Source: Deltaproteobacteria bacterium
GTDB lineage: Bacteria > Desulfobacterota > GWC2-55-46
DNA length: 39,350 nucleotides
Direction of reading: 5' to 3'
NCBI GenBank assembly: GCA_016234955.1
Contig: JACRNN010000204.1
Coordinates: forward strand, 1 to 39,350
This document shows positions 25,036 through 32,758 of this stretch, piece after piece. The notes under the pieces are model-generated. The model was not told the origin of the DNA and did no database searches. It saw only the letters and a list, made by a program, of their open reading frames with translations. The position numbers were made by a program, and so were the translations under genes. Within the stretch, counting starts at the first letter, position 1. Each line of letters starts with the position of its first letter.

Positions 25036-26646
25036 CTACTCCATGTAACCGAGGTTCTTGAGCTTTTCCGCTATATCTTTTTCCTGCTCCTCCGACAGTT
25101 TTTTAGCCTCGGTCTCATCCGTGGCCGCGTCGTCGGTGTAACGTACCGGTTTACGGGCAAGGTATTCCGGCTCCAGCGCCTGTTCCAGCGCCGCTCCGTC
25201 CATATACGCCGGGACGGCCATATCCATAAGATGGAGTATGGTGGGCGTAACGTCTATTATCCTCGGGTTGTCCAGGACAACGCCCTTTCTTACCGCCGGG
25301 CCTTTGAGCAGGAAGATGCCGTGCCTCTCATGCCTGCCGGACCATCTGTGCGACAGGAAGAGAGAGTCCTCGAAGGCCTTCCTGAAAAAAAGGAACTCGT
25401 TCGGGGCGATTATCTGGTACCCGGGAGAGCAGATGAGAGTCAGGTCCGGCGCCTTATGGGCGTGCTCCCCGGAGTATATATCTTCCCTCCTGTAGACCTC
25501 TGCAATAACCCTTTTCCCGGCCCCATCCCTTATCTCGCATAGCTCTCCGATGAGCCTGCTTGTAACGTCCAGGTACTGCGCGGGCGAAAGGTCGGGGTTT
25601 ATATAGATCGCCCCGGCAACGCCTTCGGAAAAGGCGGTCGTCTTTTCAAAATCGATAAGCGAGTAAAAGACGTTGATGGACTCATCCCCGCCTGGCTTTG
25701 TCCTGCCCCATCCGGCGTTGGGAAGCACCTGCCTGAGGGACCTGGCCAGGCCGCGCATTATCCTGGAACCATTTTTCGCCCTCAACGCCGAGGCCATATC
25801 CTGCTTCAACGTGAGATAGCCCTTTTTAAGGAGCCAGTTATTGAGAAAGAACGCCGCATTCAGCGGACCGGAGCCGTGGTCCGACACCATCATCACGTTC
25901 GTATCCGGCCCGGCCTTCTCAATGATCCTGCCGAGCGCGGCGTCGAGCCTTATGTACACCTCCGCGACAGCGCCGCCGTATCTGGAGTGCTCGGGGTGCC
26001 GGGGGTCGAGGTACTTCCAGAAGAAGTGCTGGACGCGGTCCGTGGCCATGAAGACGGCGAAAAAGAAGTCCCACGCCTTGCGCTCAATCAGATACAGGCA
26101 GACCTTCTCCCTGTAATCCATCATCTCTACTATGCGCTTCAGGTATGCTCCGGGGTCGCTCTCCTGCCTGCACTCAATCATGTATTTGCCGAAGAGGCCC
26201 TCTATCTCGGCCTTGAGCCCCGGCGGGGTGATGAAGTCGTCCGCGCCGTCAGGCGTGAACATCCCTGAGATGCTAAACCCGTCGAACTCATCCGGCGGAT
26301 AGGTCAACGGGACGTTCATCACGCCCGACTTCCTGCCCTTGTCGCTCAGGATGGACCAGACCGGCCTTACCGCGCGCATGGTCGCGTTGGAGAAGACGAT
26401 CCTCTTCTGCTCGGGCCTGTAGACCATGGCATCGTAGATGGCGTGCTTGCCGGGGTTGACCCCGGTGGATATGGAGGTCCAGGCTACCGGCGTCAGCGGT
26501 GGTATCGTGGATTCAAGCCTGCCCCAGGCGCCATCCCGCATCAGACTTGCCACGTTGGGCATCAATCCCCTGTCCACAAGGGGCTTGATGATGTCGAAGG
26601 TGGCCCCGTCCCAGCCCACCACTATGGTCCTTGTCCTCTCCATCAT
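25036..26646 (-). CDS. Alkaline-phosphatase-superfamily / type I phosphodiesterase-nucleotide pyrophosphatase-like protein
   Basis: 536 aa. IVVGWDGATFDIIKPLVDRGLMPNVASLM, PPLTPVAWTSISTGVNPGKHAIYD, VMMVSDHGSGPL, HRWSGRHERHGIFLLKGP, C-terminal KLKNLGYME. Confidence 0.88.
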   Translation of the reverse strand: MMERTRTIVVGWDGATFDIIKPLVDRGLMPNVASLMRDGAWGRLESTIPPLTPVAWTSISTGVNPGKHAIYDAMVYRPEQKRIVFSNATMRAVRPVWSILSDKGRKSGVMNVPLTYPPDEFDGFSISGMFTPDGADDFITPPGLKAEIEGLFGKYMIECRQESDPGAYLKRIVEMMDYREKVCLYLIERKAWDFFFAVFMATDRVQHFFWKYLDPRHPEHSRYGGAVAEVYIRLDAALGRIIEKAGPDTNVMMVSDHGSGPLNAAFFLNNWLLKKGYLTLKQDMASALRAKNGSRIMRGLARSLRQVLPNAGWGRTKPGGDESINVFYSLIDFEKTTAFSEGVAGAIYINPDLSPAQYLDVTSRLIGELCEIRDGAGKRVIAEVYRREDIYSGEHAHKAPDLTLICSPGYQIIAPNEFLFFRKAFEDSLFLSHRWSGRHERHGIFLLKGPAVRKGVVLDNPRIIDVTPTILHLMDMAVPAYMDGAALEQALEPEYLARKPVRYTDDAATDETEAKKLSEEQEKDIAEKLKNLGYME

Positions 26647-28073
26647 GCCTTATTCCTGTTGAAACCTTTTATAGCGCCTTTGAAAAAAGAGAAGGCGTCC
26701 GGCGGCAGCGCGTCGGTCAGCGACAGCACGCCGAAGTACGCTATGGACCCGAAGCCCACCGCGGCCGGGATGGAGTACCGCTTGAGCCAGATCGTGCCGG
26801 CGGCCCCCGTCGCGCCGGCTAACAGCGTCTTTGACAAAATCTTGTCGAGAACGAGCGGAAGCCCGTTCCTGACGACGAAATAGATGGAAAATAAGAACAG
26901 GAGGCAGTACGAAAAAAGGGCGATGTACGCGGCCGCCATGTAACCGTAATCCGGTATCAGGAACAGGGCGGCCAGAAAGTTAATCGCCAGGGCCGTCCCG
27001 CCGTAATAGACGCTGTACTTCTGCTTGTTCATCACTATCAGCATGGTGTTGAGCAGTATGTCCATGGAAAGCGGGACCGCCGCCCACGCAACCACCATGA
27101 ACGTGGCGGCTGACTCCGAATACTTGCTGCCGAAAACGACGTCTATTATCTCCCCCGCGAACAGGCAGAGGAATATCGAAAGGAAGACGCTCAGTATGAA
27201 TATGTACCTGAAGGTCTTATCATAGACCGCCGCCACCCTGGCCGGGTCGCTTTTCATGAGCCTTGAGAGCACGGGCAGGAGGGCCGCGACCAGGGCGAAC
27301 GGCAACACCTGTATCTGCATCACCATGTTGTGCGGTATCTGGAACAACGCCACTTCCTTCGCGCTCCCCAGCCATTTCAACATCAAGACGTCGATCCTGA
27401 AAAGATTTTGATAGAAAAATATGCCGAGCCCTATGACCGAGGAGTGCTTGAGCAGGGCCCAGAACACCTTTCCGTCTATCGTAAAGGACGGGCGCACGAA
27501 CCTGTATGACACGATGACGGCCGCCACGGACAACTGGACGGCGTTGGCGGCGGCCGTCGCTATCAGGAGCCATAAAAGGCCCATGTCAAGGTATATGACC
27601 ACGGCCACGCCGGCGGACATGACGACGCAGGATACGATCGTTATCAAAGGCTCGTAGAGCATCTTCTCGAACGCCTGAAAGACGATCCTGAAGAGCATGC
27701 CGAAGGTAAGGAAGGTCTCGGAGAATATCGCCACGACGATGCCGGCCGCCATCAGCTTTGAGGGCCTCAGGAACGCCAGGAATATCAGCATCGCGGCAAA
27801 GGCAATGGAGGCAAGCGCCCCCCTGAGCACCAGGGCCGAGCCGAGATAGACGTGCGCATTGGCCCTGTCCATGGCTATATCGCGGATAGTGACCTGCTGA
27901 ATGCCGAAGTACGACAAGGCCATCACGGACGATACCAGCGCTACGATGTAGGCGTAGTCCCCGTACAGTTCGACGGAGAGATACCTCGCCGCCGCGATGA
28001 TGATGAAAGAGGAAGCGGCGATCTGAATCCCCCTTGCCATCAGTATGAATATCGAGTTCTTTATTACGCTCAT
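26643..28073 (-). CDS. Polysaccharide/oligosaccharide flippase (Wzx-like, MOP superfamily)
   Basis: 476 aa polytopic protein. SVIKNSIFILMARGIQIAASSFIIIAAARYLSVELYGDYAYIVALVSSV; 4-bp ATGA-type overlap with the downstream gene. Confidence 0.88.
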   Translation of the reverse strand: MSVIKNSIFILMARGIQIAASSFIIIAAARYLSVELYGDYAYIVALVSSVMALSYFGIQQVTIRDIAMDRANAHVYLGSALVLRGALASIAFAAMLIFLAFLRPSKLMAAGIVVAIFSETFLTFGMLFRIVFQAFEKMLYEPLITIVSCVVMSAGVAVVIYLDMGLLWLLIATAAANAVQLSVAAVIVSYRFVRPSFTIDGKVFWALLKHSSVIGLGIFFYQNLFRIDVLMLKWLGSAKEVALFQIPHNMVMQIQVLPFALVAALLPVLSRLMKSDPARVAAVYDKTFRYIFILSVFLSIFLCLFAGEIIDVVFGSKYSESAATFMVVAWAAVPLSMDILLNTMLIVMNKQKYSVYYGGTALAINFLAALFLIPDYGYMAAAYIALFSYCLLFLFSIYFVVRNGLPLVLDKILSKTLLAGATGAAGTIWLKRYSIPAAVGFGSIAYFGVLSLTDALPPDAFSFFKGAIKGFNRNKA

Positions 28074-28101
28074 GGCACAACGCTCAAGGTGATATGTTTA
28101 T

Positions 28102-28128
28102 TGCCGACGAAGTTGTATTGCGTCGGCA
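28102..28128 (-). terminator. Stem-loop TGCCGACG-N11-CGTCGGCA between beta-propeller gene and wzx
   Basis: 8-bp perfect inverted repeat 28102-28109/28121-28128; no clear U-tract. Confidence 0.35.
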
Positions 28129-28148
28129 TGGTGTTTTTCAGCGCCCTG

Positions 28149-30326
28149 CTATTTATTGCAATCCTCCGGGCATACGCCCCTCTGCTGTTCTATGGGCTGG
28201 CATATCCCGTCGCCGCACCTGCCCTTCTGCCCGCCCATATTTCTGTTCCCTCCCGTCGGCCTGTCCCCTCCCCTTCCGTTCCCTTCCATTCCACGGCCTT
28301 CATGGCCGTTCGGCAGGTTTGCAGGCGCCTCCCCCGCGTTCAGGTCGAAGACCTCCACCACGGCGGCCTCGAAATAAGCGGCGCAGAACCTCCTATTCCT
28401 GAAGTCGAATGAGAAAGACGACTGGATGGATATCACCGGAGACAATGGCCATTGCCTCTTCAGCACCATATCCTCATATTCGTATACATGTTCACTCATC
28501 ATCGACGGCCCCGGCCTCGCGGCGCCTGAGAGGTATACCCTGTTCTTAGAATTGTCGAAGGCGACGACCCTGTCGCCGTAGGGGAATGTCGCCCTCTGCG
28601 CAAGGGTCTCGGCGTCAAGCACCCTGTCGCCGAGGTACAGGACGCCCTTCTCGGGGTTCGACGTCATTATATGCTCCGCCTTCGTTACGCTCACGAAGGC
28701 GGTCTTCACAAGCCTGTAGCTTCCGGCGTCGTATGCGTGGAGCGTCTGTTGCTCCGGCATGTAGACGTAGAGCCTCCCCATTTTCTCATTGAACGCGAGG
28801 ACTATCTTGCCGGGGGACGGGTTGGCGTTCGTCCTTTCGATATCGAAGTTCTCTATCTGTATGGTCCTTATCAGCCTCTGGCCTTTCGCGTCCACAACCG
28901 CGAGCGTCCCGAGCTCCGGGAACGCGGCGTAAAGGACCTGCCCCTTCCTGTCCATTATCATGGCAGAGAGGTTGTCGGTCCTCGGTTTTTTCGCGAGCCC
29001 CAAGGGTATGTGGGATACCACCCTGTTGGAGATGGTATCTATCACGTCTATCCTGCCGGCGTAATGGCTCAGCACATATAACATGCCCCCGTCATAGACC
29101 ATGTCCGTGGGCCAGAGCCCTATGCCCTGAGTCCCCATGCCGGCGTTCTCGTTGGGGATGGTGGTGATGGCCCTGGCGCGCATGTCATAAAAAGAGATGA
29201 GGTTGCCGCCGAGCCTGTCCCTCGTGTAAAAGCCGGTAGAGTCCGCGTTCAACGCTATCTCGTCGACGGATATGCCCACGCGTATGTCCTTGATCTTCCT
29301 GTTGCCGCCATTGAGGTCGAACACGCTTATTGTCCCGTCTCCGGTATTGGAGGAGTAGAGCTTGCCGGTCTGAGGGTCTATGTCGAAATAGAGCCCGTCG
29401 GGGCCGTGCTTTATGCGGCTGACGACGTTGCCGGAGGCGTCCTTGATGTTGATGACCCCATAGGCGGCGTTCTCGTCCTGCAGGTACCCGACCTTGAACG
29501 GATAACCCGAGTCCAAAAAGCTCAAGCCCCTGTAGGTCTGGGGCGTGCCCTTCCTGGGCATGGGGAGATAAGACGGGAGGGTTGGAGCCTCTGTCGCCAT
29601 TTTCCGCACTATGTCGACCTTGAAGGTCTTCTTGCTGCCGAAGTCAAAGAGATAGAGGTCGTGCGTCCTCGGGTCGAGGAACATGAACCCGCCGGGCATC
29701 CCGATGTCGAACGTATCGACAAGCTCGTCGCTGTCGAGGTCTACGACCCCGATGGAGGTAGACTTGGTTCCGCTGATGTAGAGGCGGCGTTTCGCGGCGT
29801 CGACCACCGGGTTGCCGAGCTTCAGGATATTGCCGTAGGGGGTCCTGGTGATGAGGTCTTTTATGTTTATCCTTTCAAGCGATTGCACTGTGGGCGCGGC
29901 TGAGGCGGCCCTCCCTGGCTGAGGGCCGGGGTGCGCTCCGGCAGCGCCTGAGTGGTTGACGTCTTCGAGCTTGAGGACGGCGTCGTGTACGAGACGGGCC
30001 GCCTCCGCCGCGCCGCCGGAACCGAGCAGCGACTCGATGCGCCGCGCCTCCTCCCTCGAGAGGACTCTATCCACCGGCATACCGCTGTGGAGCATGGACG
30101 ATATGACCCCTCCCAACTGCCTGTACCTCTCCTGAACGTTCCCGGCATTGGCCGGGGACTGGCGCTCCGCGGCAATGAGCTCCCGCGTCGCCGCCGACGG
30201 GTCGCCCTGATTTGGCTGCCTCTGCCCGTCCTCGGCCAGTACGTCGCCCGGCAAGAGGTGTTGGACCACAGGCAGAAGGAAAAGGAAGACCGACGCCATA
30301 CTCAGGAAAAATAATTTTTTGCACAT
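28149..30326 (-). CDS. Secreted YVTN/NHL-type beta-propeller repeat protein with Cys-rich C-terminal tail
   Basis: 725 aa. Signal peptide MCKKLFFLSMASVFLFLLPVVQHLLPGDVLAE; repeated propeller blades (VVDLDSDELVDTFDIGMPGG, ISVFDLNGGNRKIKDIRVGISV, IDVIDTISNRVVSHIPLG, LAVVDAKGQRLIRTIQI); tail CGDGICQPIEQQRGVCPEDCNK. Confidence 0.78.
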   Translation of the reverse strand: MCKKLFFLSMASVFLFLLPVVQHLLPGDVLAEDGQRQPNQGDPSAATRELIAAERQSPANAGNVQERYRQLGGVISSMLHSGMPVDRVLSREEARRIESLLGSGGAAEAARLVHDAVLKLEDVNHSGAAGAHPGPQPGRAASAAPTVQSLERINIKDLITRTPYGNILKLGNPVVDAAKRRLYISGTKSTSIGVVDLDSDELVDTFDIGMPGGFMFLDPRTHDLYLFDFGSKKTFKVDIVRKMATEAPTLPSYLPMPRKGTPQTYRGLSFLDSGYPFKVGYLQDENAAYGVINIKDASGNVVSRIKHGPDGLYFDIDPQTGKLYSSNTGDGTISVFDLNGGNRKIKDIRVGISVDEIALNADSTGFYTRDRLGGNLISFYDMRARAITTIPNENAGMGTQGIGLWPTDMVYDGGMLYVLSHYAGRIDVIDTISNRVVSHIPLGLAKKPRTDNLSAMIMDRKGQVLYAAFPELGTLAVVDAKGQRLIRTIQIENFDIERTNANPSPGKIVLAFNEKMGRLYVYMPEQQTLHAYDAGSYRLVKTAFVSVTKAEHIMTSNPEKGVLYLGDRVLDAETLAQRATFPYGDRVVAFDNSKNRVYLSGAARPGPSMMSEHVYEYEDMVLKRQWPLSPVISIQSSFSFDFRNRRFCAAYFEAAVVEVFDLNAGEAPANLPNGHEGRGMEGNGRGGDRPTGGNRNMGGQKGRCGDGICQPIEQQRGVCPEDCNK

Positions 30327-30478
30327 TTTAACACCCCTCGGATGGGTTGCAGGTTTACGGCAGCCGCACGTTTCAAAAAAGCTTCGGCGATAAACGGCTC
30401 AGCCGCGTTTGAAAAAGCATTAAAAGCTCACGACCATAGGGTTTTCCGCTCGCCCGGACGCGGGCCGACGGGGATAGG

Positions 30479-32017
30479 CTACCCTCCCTGATCTGATACT
30501 TCAGCGCTTATAGCCCTATTATCAGCGGCCTTTTCCCTGTCCTTGACGATATTCACCACCGCCATGGCGAACCCAAGCGGGAACCAGAAGTACTTCGAGC
30601 CGTACGAGGTAAGGTCATAGTCGACAAGGCCGTGCACGCCGCTCTCGGTAATCAGGGCCGCCACCGAGGCGAGCAGCATGTAATAACAATAGTCCCTTTT
30701 CGCGTTCCTCAGGTGGAAGTAGGTGTTTTTCACTATCAAATATAAAAGGATTATCAGAAGCAAGACGCCAAATACCCCCATATCGTAGAAAAAGGCGAAC
30801 GACACGCTGTTGACCTCCGGGGACGTGACCGTATTGCCGCCGCTCGAATAATATACGAACCCCCCGTTCCCCAGGCCCACGAGGAGCTTATATGGGTGCT
30901 TGACCATCTCATGCAAGCCGTTCTTCCACCATATCTCCCTCATCTCCATGCCGCTGAGGCCCTGCCCCTGCGACGTATCGGCCTCCGTTCCTGTGAATGT
31001 TTTATCCGAGAACAGGAGCTTGCCCTTGTAGCCGAACCCGACAAGCATCCTGTCGATGAGGCCGGGCTTGACCACAAGCACCGTGAATACAAACAACACG
31101 AAGAAGATGAAAGAATACTTGATGAACCTGTTCCTGAAACCGGGGTTTATGAAGATAAAAAACAGGTAGGCGCTGGTAAGCCCGATTATCACCCCCCTGG
31201 AAGTGGTCAGTATTATGCCGAAGAGCATGTACATTATGAGGATGAAGTAGATGGCCTTTACCTTCCACCTCTTCTCGTGCGCCATCGAACCGAGCGCCAT
31301 GAATACCGCCATGGATACGTAGCCCGCGACATGGTCGACTCCGCCCAGGCCCGCGGGCCTGTCGACCTGCTCCTGGAACGCCATCTTAAGACCGCTCCCC
31401 TTGGTGAGATATATGGTCTTCTCAACGTCTATCCATTGGGAAAGGATTATGGCGGTCGCCACGGCCACGCCCGCGAATATCCAGATATAGGACGTCCTCC
31501 TGAGCGTGGCCTCGTCCACGACCGTATTCAGGACAAGATAAAAAAGGGCGATGTTCAGGAACGTAATTACGGAAAGCCAGGCGGCTATCTTCAAGTGGGG
31601 CGCCCATATCATGGAGACGGTATCGAAGACGACGATGATCCAGAGGACGCTCGTTACCGGGGACTCCCTGAGGGGCTTTTTTTTGGCGACGCTCAACACT
31701 ACAACGCCGAGTATGCCCGCTAAAAGAGGCAGATAATACGGATATATCCTTATCTCATAGTACGGCGGGTACGAGATGAAGTACTGCACCATCTCCTCCA
31801 CCAGTACCAGCAATACGAGATAAAATGCGTATACAGGCTTGAACAGCCCCACGGCGAATATGCCGGCCGTTGCCAGCGATACGGCGAACACGTACCACGG
31901 CGCGGCAAGATAAACCATGCCCAGGACGACCCCGGCGGTCAGGAATATGGCCGGCAGATGAACCCCGTTCTTGGATATCGAAACCCGCATATCTTTCATT
32001 TGGCTGGAAAAAGGCAA
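30479..32017 (-). CDS. O-antigen ligase/polymerase (Wzy/WaaL) family membrane protein
   Basis: 512 aa polytopic protein. Periplasmic-loop-type region GRHEM-like GLHEMVKHPYKLLVGLGNGGFVYYSSGGNTVTSPEVNS; conserved placement next to cpsB/wzc. Confidence 0.82.
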   Translation of the reverse strand: MPFSSQMKDMRVSISKNGVHLPAIFLTAGVVLGMVYLAAPWYVFAVSLATAGIFAVGLFKPVYAFYLVLLVLVEEMVQYFISYPPYYEIRIYPYYLPLLAGILGVVVLSVAKKKPLRESPVTSVLWIIVVFDTVSMIWAPHLKIAAWLSVITFLNIALFYLVLNTVVDEATLRRTSYIWIFAGVAVATAIILSQWIDVEKTIYLTKGSGLKMAFQEQVDRPAGLGGVDHVAGYVSMAVFMALGSMAHEKRWKVKAIYFILIMYMLFGIILTTSRGVIIGLTSAYLFFIFINPGFRNRFIKYSFIFFVLFVFTVLVVKPGLIDRMLVGFGYKGKLLFSDKTFTGTEADTSQGQGLSGMEMREIWWKNGLHEMVKHPYKLLVGLGNGGFVYYSSGGNTVTSPEVNSVSFAFFYDMGVFGVLLLIILLYLIVKNTYFHLRNAKRDYCYYMLLASVAALITESGVHGLVDYDLTSYGSKYFWFPLGFAMAVVNIVKDREKAADNRAISAEVSDQGG

Positions 32018-32733
32018 ATCGATACCGGGCAGCTTACTAACTTTGAAGGGTTAGAGAACGACAACTCCACCGCCGTTTGACGCCCGGCCAGCTTCTCGAT
32101 GCAATGAAAAGCCTCCGGCAGGCGGTCCTTTATGCTTCCGGCCCTGTGGGTGTCGCTCGCCAGTATATGCGCAAGGTTGTTTTTAACCAGCGCCTTCACC
32201 GCGCCCTTGACCTTCCTGCCGTACTCGCCGAGCAGGCTGCCGGCGTTTATCTGCACAAGCACTCCCCTGTCCACGAACTCCTTGACGGCCGTATAATCCC
32301 TTATGACCTCGTCGCACCTCTCCGGATGGCACCAGATAGGGGTTATGCCCGAAGTCATCAGCTTGAAAAAGACGTCATGGGCGTACATGGGTATGTCATA
32401 TGGAGGGAACTCTATCAACGCGTACTTCCCCATGCCGTTTATCGTGAGCCTCCTGTCGGAGAGCACCGCCGGCAGGTCGTGGCTGAACCAAAGCTCAGCC
32501 CCGAGGGCTATGGCTATGCCGATATTCCTGGCGGCCACAGCCTCCTGAAGCTCCTTGAAGAGGCAGGCCACTCTATCGAGGTCCATGCCGCTATACGGGA
32601 AGTGCGGGGTCAGGACCACCCCCCTGACCCCGGCCTCAGCCGCCTCTTTCATTATTACGAGGGACTCGCCCAGGTCCCCGGCGCCGTCGTCCACGCCGGG
32701 AAGGATGTGGGTATGTATGTCGAAAAATTCCAT
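31996..32733 (-). CDS. PHP-type tyrosine-protein phosphatase CpsB/YwqE-like
   Basis: 245 aa. FFDIHTHILPGVDDGAGDLGESLVIMKEAAEAGVRGVVLTPHF, TPIWCHPERCDEV, HILASDTHRAGSIKDRLPEAF. Confidence 0.9.
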   Translation of the reverse strand: MEFFDIHTHILPGVDDGAGDLGESLVIMKEAAEAGVRGVVLTPHFPYSGMDLDRVACLFKELQEAVAARNIGIAIALGAELWFSHDLPAVLSDRRLTINGMGKYALIEFPPYDIPMYAHDVFFKLMTSGITPIWCHPERCDEVIRDYTAVKEFVDRGVLVQINAGSLLGEYGRKVKGAVKALVKNNLAHILASDTHRAGSIKDRLPEAFHCIEKLAGRQTAVELSFSNPSKLVSCPVSICLFPAK

Positions 32734-32758
32734 AGTAGGCCCCGATCGGATGTCCCGT

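Noticed and set aside
30327-30478. Possible c-di-GMP (GEMM) riboswitch upstream of the propeller gene
   Set aside because: The expected conserved GEMM core motifs were not recognisable; only an imperfect direct repeat is supported.
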